A DNA stretch of 10,150 nt from Euperipatoides rowelli. Taxonomy: Eukaryota; Onychophora; Udeonychophora; Euonychophora; Peripatopsidae. The position numbers were made by a program, and so were the translations under genes. The DNA is taken from assembly GCA_003024985.2 (NCBI GenBank), contig PXIH01S0018341.1. One strand, 5' to 3'. Of the stretch, positions 1-7,201 are shown one piece after another (the first letter of the stretch is position 1; each line of letters opens with the position of its first letter). The notes under the pieces were generated by a model that was not told the origin of the DNA, searched no databases, and saw only the letters and a program-made list of their open reading frames with translations.

Positions 1-157
1 CTATTTTCATTGTCTACACTATGGAACCTACCCACAAACCAAACACAAAAAACGCAAGTCATTTGGACAAATCATGGGGAGAAAATTCAATTTAAAGAGT
101 TCGGAAAGACGGAATGACAGAGTTACTCAAAGAGAAAATTTTAATATAATAATTTTC

Positions 158-454
158 CTATGGCCTTTTTGTCAAATACACAATATTCATGTCTCTAGCA
201 AGATTCAAACTTTCCCTGCCATAATTTACAGTTTGCCTTCTTAACAATTGCTTGCCAGATACTGTCATTGGTGAAGTAGCTCGACAATTGCAATCCAATG
301 TTAAAATAAAAAATAAAAAACTTTTCTTTCTGATGAAAAAGATAAAGAGAACTAAAAGTGAAAATATATGTATGTATGTATTCGTGAAATACGCTTTGTG
401 ATGCATGCTTTTCAGCTTTCCTATTTCCTCCTTTAACCCTTTTAATCTAAGCAT
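158..454 (-). other. Doubtful 98-codon reading frame downstream of the Gypsy-like relic
   Basis: This frame overlaps the end of the Gypsy-like fragment at 447-764 by eight bases in another phase. Its first 20 or so residues (LRLKGLKEEIGKLKSMH) are charged and could continue that fragment after a one-base frameshift. Residues 30-50 are a hydrophobic run (IFSLLVLFIFF) encoded by AT-rich, low-complexity DNA that includes a short ATGT/ATAC repeat, so it probably does not represent a real membrane segment. The last 45 residues, starting near LDCNCRATSPMTVSGKQ, have more balanced composition, but I do not recognise them. No convincing splice acceptor precedes them. It is most likely an accidental or decayed frame. 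Confidence 0.15.
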
Positions 455-764
455 TGGGCAAAAATGCCATAGTAAATTTTATCATCCCAAGATAAAATGT
501 TAGTAATTCTCTATCAGTTGCTTCTGGAATTACAGGTGAGTTAATTTCCTTTCTTTCCTTATTAAAATAATTACAAAGTAATCTAATGAGTTCTAATGCA
601 CCCTCTATATTTTCTTTACACCATTGACAATTTTTACCTACTTTACTCAAAGGTAAACGCTCAGTTCTTGCCTGGAAAAGGCGCCACCTTCTTAAACTAT
701 TATTATAAATATTACCATAACTTGGTTCATTTAAAATCTTGAAAATAAGTGGATGAAAATACAT
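447..764 (-). pseudogene. Ty3/Gypsy-like reverse transcriptase fragment (thumb/connection part)
   Basis: A 105-codon frame closed by TAG. Two segments fit the C-terminal part of Ty3/Gypsy reverse transcriptases in the correct order and spacing. Residues 37-53 (L-x-L-S-K ... CQWCKENIE) resemble the segment that in this family reads roughly C-x-F-C-K-E-x-x-E-x-L-G. Residues 92-105 (LGMIKFTMAFLPNA) resemble the conserved LGMINFYRRFxPNA-type block. About 46 residues separate the two, close to the usual spacing. The YxDD catalytic motif, expected further upstream, is absent, and the first 30 residues match nothing I know. The frame stops where the family normally continues, and a one-base shift opens a charged continuation at 454. 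I infer a truncated, dead retrotransposon fragment. The family call rests on remembered motifs, without a database search. Confidence 0.5.
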
Positions 765-1241
765 TTTTTTCCTAATTATTTACTGAGCATTTAATTAATT
801 TTTTCCAATAATCTACCAATCTCTATTTCAATGATACTATCAAAATACACAGGCAAATACTGCCCCCCTATCAACCATTTAAAATCCTCGTTCATCCAGA
901 GGAACACTTCCTTCACCCACCTATTATTATTATTCATAATTACCCCTAAATGTTTAATTTATTTTTCCCTTCCCTTTCATCAAATACCTCCCAAAATATT
1001 GCGACACATCTACTTGTATTAACATTAGCCGATCTTGTGTTGCATTAATATAATCGATTAACTTATTTGCATAATTAAGTCCTGGAATTGTTAGAGTCTT
1101 CCATAATATCCTACCTTAGATCTTATATAATTACAATGGTGTATTCTGATCATGTGCACTTCTGTGTATTCTTCATAAACCGACTTATTATCTTATGGTG
1201 AAAAACTTAACCTTGAATATTGCACACTCATTTATCTAAAC
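765..1241. other. AT-rich stretch without recognisable gene
   Basis: I see no supported gene here. A plus-strand frame at 831-1022 translates to a pyrimidine-derived, low-complexity peptide with no motif and is unlikely to be coding. A short (ATT)n run lies near 922-936. The sequence is otherwise unique-looking AT-rich DNA up to the hAT element. Confidence 0.6.
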
Positions 1242-1460
1242 AAGGGTTCTTCAAAGTGGCCTGTAGCCCCCACCAGTAGGCGTTTTAAGATTTTTGGTGG
1301 GTGGTAATGAATTTACTAAAATAAAAAAAGCTTATCAAATCTGACCAGAACTCAACAAAACGTCCAAGAGGTCAAGTTGCATGGTGGCATATTGCAATCT
1401 CTCCAAAATATGTTAACGTGGGCGGTAAACTAGAAAAGGTTGAAGAACCCTGTTCTAAAC
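1234..1460. repeat. 8-bp target-site duplication flanking the hAT element
   Basis: ATCTAAAC at 1234-1241 and TTCTAAAC at 1453-1460 match at 7 of 8 positions and lie immediately outside the inverted repeats of the element at 1242-1452. An 8-bp duplication is the hallmark of hAT-superfamily insertion. The single mismatch suggests an old insertion. Confidence 0.8.
1242..1452. mobile_element. Non-autonomous hAT element (MITE), 211 bp
   Basis: The left end AAGGGTTCTTCAA (1242-1254) and the reverse complement of the right end, CAGGGTTCTTCAA (1440-1452), match at 12 of 13 positions. The mismatch is the first base, where hAT elements normally carry C. The ends are bounded by an 8-bp near-perfect duplication. 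CAGGGTTCTTCAAA-type ends are typical of the hAT superfamily. The 211-bp interior has no coding capacity and includes CCCCCACC and GTGGGCGG stretches that are much more GC-rich than the surroundings. It is therefore a deletion derivative that would have been moved by a transposase encoded elsewhere. The mutated left terminal base and the mismatch in the duplication suggest it is old. Confidence 0.85.
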
Positions 1461-1816
1461 CAATATCTAAACACAAGAAAAAAACATTGTTTTAAAATAA
1501 AAAATAATGCTGACTGTTTTTATTTCCCAACATTAAAAAATACGCAGTCTATAAAGATTTCCCTTATTACAAATAAACACTTTAAAAAAACATTTTTGGT
1601 AGCAACAAACAGTTTGTGGTAAAATGTAGGTAAATCATAAAGTTTTTATTGTTTCTTAATAGGTATAGACTGTGTACAATAGATGGCGCTACAATCACCA
1701 GCATATAAAATGACTTCTATAAAGTACAGGCTCAATGTGTCTATGGCTAATTTTTCCATAGTAGGGTGCGACACCATATTTGGGATTAATTGTTCAAAAT
1801 TTACTTAATGCCACAT
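1461..1816. other. AT-rich spacer without recognisable gene
   Basis: No gene can be supported. The plus-strand frame at 1440-1622 starts inside the hAT end and encodes a Lys/Asn-rich peptide with no motif. AGATGGCGCT at 1681-1690 is a small GC-rich word in AT-rich surroundings. It resembles the core bound by insect CTCF, but a single occurrence is not evidence of function. Confidence 0.5.
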
Positions 1817-2062
1817 TTACCAACAAATAGATTGGATGGGACAGTTTGACACCATGGTTAGCATGATTATCGGACAAAACCTCTTTAGACGTTTTCCTGT
1901 ACGTAATGTCAGTAATAAAGTGCACTCAACATCAATGCCTGATGTCATGACATTAAAGATGAGGGCCACAGACACAAACACATCTGTCTCTGGAGATGTT
2001 GTACGAAACATGGTGAGAAACAACTGAAGATGCTTCATGATATGAACAGCACTCATGTGCAA
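1817..2062 (-). pseudogene. Relic of a dispersed transposon-associated protein (TDTDV-type motif)
   Basis: An 81-codon minus-strand frame with less AT bias than its flanks. Residues 26-34 read RTTSPETDV and about 25 residues later comes RTGKRLKRF. I recall a family of repetitive, probably transposon-borne proteins in invertebrates and fish with a block like RTxDTDVVVLL, followed by a Gly-Thr-Gly-Lys-like segment and then a His/Ile-rich stretch. Order and spacing fit, but similarity is moderate. A 63-codon plus-strand frame (1836-2027) lies in the same codon register on the other strand. It is followed by AATAAA at 2078-2083 and cannot be excluded as the true sense, for example as a terminal exon. 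No full-length domain is present on either strand, so a fragment is the safest reading. Confidence 0.4.
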
Positions 2063-2199
2063 GTGTATTAAAATTGTAATAAAACTTTATGCGTTTATCT
2101 ACATTTTGTTGTAAATGTCAATCACTATCTATGATGGGTTTTTTTTAATGATTTTTTTATTGTAATGAAGGGATAACATATGAACAATCCATTTAATTT

Positions 2200-3018
2200 A
2201 ATTCTCACCTGTGTAATTCAGTCCATTCAATCAATTATCACCTGTGTAATTCTGTACATTCATGATTTATGAATTCTCACCTGTGTAATTCAATACATGC
2301 ACGATTTATGAATTCTCACTTGTGTAATATAGTACATTCATGATTTATCAATGCTCAGGTGTAAAATACAGTACATTCATGATTTATGAATCATCATCTG
2401 TATAATATAATACATTCAATTCTCACCTGTATAATACAGTGCATTCATGTATGAATTCTCACCTGTGTAATACAGTACATTCAATTCTCACATGTAAAAT
2501 AGAGTATTCATGTTTGAATTTTCACCTTGTAATACAGTACATTAAATTCCCAACTGTATAATACAGTACATCCATAGATGAATTCTCACCTGTGTAATAC
2601 AATACATTCAATTCTCACCTGTATAATACACTGCATTCATATATGAATTTTCACCTGTTTAATATAGTACATTAATGATTTAAGAATTCTCACATGTGTA
2701 ATATGGTACCTTCATGATTTAAGAACTCTCACCTGTGTAATACAGTACATTCATGATTTATGAATTCTCCCCTGTGTAAAACAGTACATTCGTATATGAA
2801 TTCTCTCCTGTGTAATACAGTACATTCAATTCTCACTTGTATAATACAGTACATTCATGTATGAATTCTCACCTGTTAATACAGTACATTCATGAATTAA
2901 GAATTCTCACCTGTGTAATATGGCACATTCAAGATTTATGAATTCTCACCTGTGTAATGCAGTACATTCAAGTTTTAAGAATTCTCACCTGTGTAATATG
3001 GTACATTCAGTTCTCACA
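2200..3018. repeat. Minisatellite array, about 23 units of 29-39 bp
   Basis: Head-to-tail copies of a unit whose constant part is AATTCTCACCTGTGTAATAC followed by AGTACATTC. A variable linker leads into the next AATTCTC. I count 23 recognisable units plus a truncated last one at 3008-3018. Long units (39 bp) carry ATTCATGATTTATGAATTC at the junction, middle units (36 bp) carry ATTCATGTATGAATTC, and short units (29 bp) only ATTCAATTC. Units differ by scattered substitutions (CACTTGT, CACATGT, TATGG, TACAA) and a few indels, so the array is not freshly homogenised. No long frame crosses it. The 819-bp array is flanked by unique AT-rich sequence. Confidence 0.97.
2389..2645. repeat. Higher-order block of alternating short and middle units
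   Basis: Within the array, units 6-13 alternate strictly between the short class (29 bp) and the middle class (36 bp). This makes four copies of a dimer of about 65 bp in 257 bp. The units to either side are mainly long (39 bp) ones. One more middle-short-middle run occurs near 2765-2866. This is the pattern expected when a two-unit block, rather than one unit, is the duplicating element. Confidence 0.75.
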
Positions 3019-4301
3019 GAGAAATATTAAGATAATTCCAATGGAATAAATGTAATAAATGATGAGAGAAAAATAGATCAATTTTTTTTTCAATATTTTT
3101 AGCCACTTTATTAATTAAAGTAGTACAGACTACACTTTTGAGTAGAGATGTTGTCTAAACAAAGAAAAACAATTTAAATATAAATAAATAAATAATTAAA
3201 GCACAATTCAGATGGGATATAGAAAAAAAAAATTACTCAGCATCTAAATAAGCAAACAACATCATAAAAATCACTTCAATCTCCCTTTGAGATATTGCTT
3301 ATCCTAATAGGCTAAATTAAGAAATATTAAATTAAAGACAATTAATTAAAATCTTAATCATACATTTAGGAACTATAAGTATTTTTAATTAATACAAGTG
3401 AAAAAAAGACAACAGGGTTGTACTTTCAATAAAAGTACAGTATACATAGAATGGATTCTTCTCTTCTCCTTTAACTCTAACCTTCATGTTCCCCAATTAG
3501 AATAGTATCAGTTTTCTAACTTTGATCAAAATTAGATTATCTGATTATAGTTCTTATTTCAGTACTTACTGAGGAAACTGATTAGGATAATGAGAACAAT
3601 GGCTGACATTACGTCAGTGCATTACGTTAATTTGCTTTATACCTGGTCACGTGAACATTNAATTTTATAGACGAACGATAAAGTTAGNNCTTTCTGAGTA
3701 GCAAAGTACTCGATCATAATAAAATAGTTTAGTATGCTTTTATGCAACAATAATTTTGATGCAATTGAAGATGAAATTCTAAGTTATTAATAAAATGAAA
3801 AAAAAATGTTTGTATTGAAGACTATTTTACAAAGATTAGCATTTCAAATTACTGCATTAATCCTTTCAGGTAAAGACTTGAGCAGCNTTACTTACNGGGA
3901 TATTGAAAATCGATGCATTTCCCCCCCAAAAAAAAAGAATTTAAAATTCATTATTAGGATTGCAGATGATTAAAATGAAAAATTATTGCTACCCCATCAT
4001 CTAAGTTATTGTATTCACTCAGTTTTTATATAACAATACCAATCTCTTTAATAAATCCAAGTTGAAGCAATTATGAAAACCAAACCTCACGAAGTTACAC
4101 ACCTCTCGAACAGGGTAAAAAGATTAGTAACGAAATGCACGAAATTACCCTAACTAAAACAATGACGAACGATGTCGTTAAGTTTGTGAGCTAATGACGA
4201 ACGAAAAAATATCAAATAATTAAAATAATTAAATAAGTTAGCTATTGACATACATGCCTAAAGTTTCAATAATTGCTTATAGCACTATCAATATTTTGTG
4301 G
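3019..4301. other. AT-rich stretch without recognisable gene, with assembly Ns
   Basis: Nothing coding can be supported on either strand. It contains poly-T and poly-A runs, a TAAA-rich stretch near 3179-3200, a 17-bp near-palindrome around 3102-3118 (ACTTTA-TTAAT-TAAAGT) and a direct repeat AATGACGAACGA at 4161-4172 and 4193-4204. Ambiguous bases occur at 3660, 3688-3689, 3887 and 3896. TTACGTCA (3609-3616) and GTCACGTGA (3646-3654) look like bZIP and E-box sites and lie 30 bp apart, but without a neighbouring gene this means little. Confidence 0.6.
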
Positions 4302-4470
4302 CTGTTTAAAACAGGTTAAGAATGTGATATCAGTGCCAATTCATGCTTAAGGTAAAATCACAAAAACTTATGCGAACTGAGACTGTTTTTTATTAACAGT
4401 GTTAAGAACGTGATGTCAGGAACATTGATGATTCATATTTAGCTACAATCACAATTAAATAGCTGGGACT
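4302..4470. repeat. Diverged direct duplication, two copies of about 81-88 bp
   Basis: Copy 1 (about 4302-4382) and copy 2 (about 4383-4470) share, in the same order, CTGTTT-x-AACAG, GTTAAGAA-x-GTGAT-x-TCAG, ATTCAT, the pair TAAAATCAC/TACAATCAC and a GGACT or GAGACT end. The spacing of GTTAAG (4315 and 4401) gives a period of 86 bp. Differences and small indels are frequent, so the duplication is old. Each copy begins with a small potential hairpin (CTGTTTAAAACAG; CTGTT..AACAG). No coding potential is seen. Confidence 0.7.
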
Positions 4471-4866
4471 GGTTTTTACAAATCACATTCAAGATTTAAA
4501 AGCCAAATAAGCTTGGCATTGAAGAGAAAGATTTTAATTGTAAAATAATATGAGCTGTACTTTATATTTCTGCAGCAGATAAATTTTAAACTATCAATTA
4601 AAAATTTGACATTTAACCGAACCAGAAACAGATCATGACAGCACAGTATTACTAACAAAGAAACTGTGCCATGATTTCTGGACCATTGCTAATCTATTTC
4701 AATTACCCACTTTGAGGAACATTTAACATTATTGATAAGAATCAAAACTGGAATTTCAGGGGCATCTTTGTTGGTATGTAGCCTGATAGTAAATTAAATT
4801 GGAGATGTTTCTATAGAATTTCCAATAAGTTTCAACAACTATGATTCAAAGTTAATTACTGTTTCA
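4471..4866. other. AT-rich stretch without recognisable gene
   Basis: I see no repeat, RNA gene or convincing frame here. A 60-codon minus-strand frame (4476-4658) encodes a hydrophobic, AT-driven peptide without motif and is not called. Confidence 0.55.
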
Positions 4867-4968
4867 TATTATTATTATTATTAATGGGTTTATTAATAAT
4901 ACAAAAACATATATACAATAAATTTAGGAAACTTGAGACCCTAGCCCAGCACAGGATGTGGGTCTCAA
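4867..4968 (-). mobile_element. Probable 3' end of a retroelement (LINE or SINE) with (AAT)n tail
   Basis: Read on the minus strand, this stretch has a 9-bp stem TTGAGACCC / GGGTCTCAA (4960-4968 with 4933-4941, 18-nt loop). It is followed by TTTATTGTATATATG and a polyadenylation-like AATAAACCC, and ends in (AAT)n at 4869-4883. A hairpin near the terminus and a microsatellite tail instead of plain poly(A) are typical of the 3' ends of several non-LTR lineages and the SINEs that borrow them. How far the element extends to higher coordinates is not visible, because no coding remnant follows directly. The clade is undetermined. Confidence 0.5.
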
Positions 4969-5541
4969 TTACATACATTACAAAAGATGATTGGGAAATT
5001 AAAGTTTATAATACCAAACTGAGTAATAAATTTGCATTAACGTCGGCTTTAATGATGAGATAGAAATAAATAAAAAAGTCACCTTGTCTCTAGCACAAAA
5101 TTAGAATAAACAATTTAATGGCCTGTACATACAGATAATTTCAAATAATGTTTAGACCATCAGCAACATAAAACATAATCCAAATGCAAAGATCTACAAT
5201 AATCCTGAAGCCGCATCCGAAGAATATACTTCACTGAACAATTAGAACAAGGGAAACAAGAAAACTCTTTAACTCATCATTGAAGTTAAAAAGCAAAAAT
5301 TCTTCATTGCGCTATAGACAAAATGACTATTAAAGATGCACTATGATTCCGGTCACCATGACCGAAATGCAACAAGCGTAGAAAGTAACGTCAGAAATAC
5401 ATAGTAATTTCAAAAGATCGGGTATTAATCCACTGCCAAATGCAAATACAGCCAAAAGGACAAGTCATCACAGTTCATCTTAACTTGAAATAGTAATAAA
5501 AACCAAAAAGAAAAAAAAAAGAAAGAAAAAAATATTTGTAC
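4969..5541. other. Stretch without recognisable gene; possibly retroelement body
   Basis: No frame or repeat is recognised. If the retroelement end at 4867-4968 belongs to a longer copy, part of this stretch could be its 3' untranslated region, but nothing visible proves it. It includes a small palindrome CGGTCA-CCA-TGACCG (5350-5364) and an A-rich run at 5502-5532. Confidence 0.45.
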
Positions 5542-5966
5542 AAAATAATAATGCAAAGCTGCCACAATGGCAGTTACATCCGGATGAGCTTTCCGTGGAT
5601 ATCTTTACTGAACTTTGAGGACAAATTTTTCTAAAGTATCAGCAGGTAAACTATCAATAGATATTTTAACTATTTTAATTTAATCTTGGATGCTAAGGCA
5701 ACATATTGGAGAGAACAGTCTTCAATGATTTCAACTTACTTCATATAAAAAATTTGCTGCAAATTTTTCATTTGAGAAATCAATGTTGCAATTTGCTTGA
5801 TTAGACAGGAGGGTAAAAGTATGGGACGTTAATTTATCCAGAACTTTACATTTTTTCATTGCTTTTAGAATTTGCACTGGTAAAACTTTAGCAATTTTAA
5901 AATCTTTAAGGGTTGCAAACTTGACTGTATTAGGTTTTTGAAGAAAGCTATATAATTCATTTTAGT
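5542..5966 (-). pseudogene. Unrecognised coding relic, or exon with frame errors
   Basis: Read from high to low coordinates, four segments look like protein. At 5961-5740 there are 74 open codons (NELYSFLQKPNTVKFATLKD ... EKFAANFLYE). The frame then shifts, giving 21 codons at 5735-5673 (VEIIEDCSLQYVALASKIKLK minus its last residue). It shifts back to give 22 codons at 5673-5608 (ISIDSLPADTLEKFVLKVQ at its end). After one TAA the same frame runs on to 5542 (RYPRKAHPDVTAIVAALHYY). Composition is unlike the AT-driven noise around it, with varied, charged residues. A good splice acceptor, ATTTTATTTAG, ends just upstream at 5967. A GTAAGT motif sits at 5739-5734, but splicing there does not restore frame. 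I do not recognise the protein. It is either a pseudogene or a real exon damaged by consensus indels. Confidence 0.45.
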
Positions 5967-6173
5967 CTAAATAAAATTTTAATGAGAAACTTGATTTTGC
6001 ATGTTATCTATTCACAAAATTATTGTTTTCAAAAAGATTAATTTTAGTATTATTATAAAATGTACTTTATTTTTTCTATATTAAACTTTGACATGTTGTC
6101 TGGAACTTCCAAAATGTTGCCCAACGTACAAAATAAAATAAGTTTAGCAAACTATCGGTAGTTGAAAACTTAC

Positions 6174-6285
6174 CACTCCCACTATATGCTGGTGAAGGAT
6201 CAAATAACATTCTCACTTTCGCTAAATCAGTTTTAGCCATCCTTACTCTCTTTCTTTGATAAAACACATTCCCTGTCAGCCTCAT
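6174..6285 (-). CDS. Candidate exon ending in a GTAAGT donor, product unknown
   Basis: A minus-strand frame opens at ATG 6285-6283 directly after a TAA. It reads as well-mixed protein (VRMAKTDLAKVRMLFDPSPA, then YSGSG) up to 6174. There GTG is followed by GTAAGT at 6173-6168, a near-ideal 5' splice site. Past it the frame drifts into AT-rich sequence and stops at 6076. An internal ATG in a favourable context (AGGATGG) precedes AKTDLAKVRM. About 200 bp further along the same strand lie the acceptor and coding relic at 5967-5542, so the two may be exons of one gene. No pyrimidine-rich acceptor is obvious upstream of 6285, which would fit a first coding exon. The protein family is unrecognised. 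Confidence 0.35.
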
Positions 6286-6745
6286 TTATTGACAATCTCA
6301 CTCATTCATCTATTTACTTATTCTCTATAACTCATATTTACTGTTATAACCTCCCAGTCATCCATTTAGCGTCAATCGCTTATTCTTCTTACTCATTCAT
6401 TTATTTACTTTTCAGTTTGCTTTTACTTAATTTTACTTAATGACATTTGATCTCTCGCTTTTCAATAACGTTTTCTCATACAGCTTAACTCTATCTCATT
6501 ATACTCTTATTTTTTCACTCTTACTTCTATTATTTTAATTTATTTGCCTTCAATCTCTCACATATTTATTCATTCTAACTTGTTCTCTCCAACTTCATTC
6601 TATTATTTTCTTAATCTTGAACTCGCCCAATTGTTTACTCGCATTTCTCTTACCCATTCACTTTTACTTATTTATTATCACCCATTCAATCCTAACTTTT
6701 ACTCTTTTAATCTCACCCATTTTCTTTTAATTGTTCAATTGTAAT
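6286..6745. repeat. Pyrimidine-rich, simple-sequence-like region
   Basis: About 450 bp strongly biased to T and C on the plus strand. It has recurring words such as ACTCATTCA, CCATTCA, TTTACTTA and TCTCA at irregular spacing. It looks like an extremely degraded tandem repeat rather than a clean array. The plus-strand frame at 6544-6744 only reflects this bias (Ser/Phe/Leu/Tyr-rich, no motif). On the minus strand it is purine-rich and lies upstream of the candidate exon at 6174-6285. Confidence 0.65.
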
Positions 6746-6772
6746 CTATCATAGTAATAATTTTTACCATTT

Positions 6773-6842
6773 ATTACCTAAAAGTTGCACCCAAATCAGT
6801 TTAAAAAGGATAACTTAAATTATTTTAATTACCTAAAAGTTG
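6773..6842 (+). repeat. 15-bp direct repeat linked to the fold-back
   Basis: ATTACCTAAAAGTTG occurs exactly at 6773-6787 and 6828-6842, 55 bp apart. The first copy overlaps the outer edge of the left fold-back arm. The second copy fills the loop. Confidence 0.95.
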
Positions 6843-6887
6843 TTTAAAATAATTTAAGTTATCCTTTTTAAACTGACTTGGGTGCAA
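6785..6887. repeat. Fold-back: 44-bp inverted repeat with 15-nt loop
   Basis: The left arm, 6785-6828 (beginning TTGCACCCAAATCAG), and the right arm, 6844-6887 (ending CTGACTTGGGTGCAA), are reverse complements with one mismatch in 44 positions (A against G in the ACCCAAATC/ACCCAAGTC stretch). The loop is 6829-6843. A stem this long and this perfect would form a stable hairpin in single-stranded DNA or RNA. There are no hAT, Tc1 or other transposon terminal motifs and no obvious target duplication. A precursor-microRNA-like hairpin is possible by shape, but the near-perfect pairing points to a recent DNA rearrangement. Confidence 0.95.
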
Positions 6888-7201
6888 GAAAAACAAGAAT
6901 TTTCTGTAATGTTAAATCAGCTGATCATCTTTTACGATCATTACAGTACTTCTTTTTATAAACATACAAAATTTGAAATTTTGGCATTAACAAAAAGTCA
7001 AAGTCTATTCAAAATGCAGAGGAAGGATGATTAATCCATTATGAGATGAGCCGTCAAGGAAAAAAAAAGTTGTAACTCTTTGCTGTCTTTTCATGTTTGC
7101 ATTGAGAAAGAAAACTTATTTTATAAATAAGAGATTGAATAATTTATTTGATTTCATTTTATTGCAATATCTGACATATTCAGTTTGTGAAGTAGGGAAG
7201 T
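6888..7201. other. AT-rich stretch without recognisable gene
   Basis: Nothing recognisable on either strand. A small near-palindrome, TGATCATCTTTTACGATCA, lies around 6921-6939. Confidence 0.55.

Noticed and set aside
831-1022. 63-codon plus-strand frame
   Set aside because: The peptide reflects a pyrimidine-rich strand, has no motif, and has no flanking gene signals.
1440-1622. 60-codon plus-strand frame
   Set aside because: It begins inside the hAT terminal repeat and is Lys/Asn/Phe-rich from A/T tracts.
1681-1690. CTCF-like AGATGGCGCT site
   Set aside because: This is a single short match without supporting context. Similar words also occur in arthropod repeats.
2200-3018. CRISPR-like array
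   Set aside because: The units are contiguous minisatellite copies with no unique spacers, in eukaryotic DNA, and the variable part is a short family of related linkers.
4476-4658. 60-codon minus-strand frame with hydrophobic residues
   Set aside because: It is AT-driven, with no family resemblance and no splice or start context.
5502-5532. Poly(A) tail of a retrocopy of the coding relic at 5542-5966
   Set aside because: The A-rich run is on the plus strand, while the relic reads on the minus strand, so it would be poly(T) in the transcript sense and cannot be its tail.
6544-6744. 66-codon plus-strand frame
   Set aside because: It lies wholly within the pyrimidine-rich simple-sequence region, and its Ser/Phe/Leu content follows from base bias.
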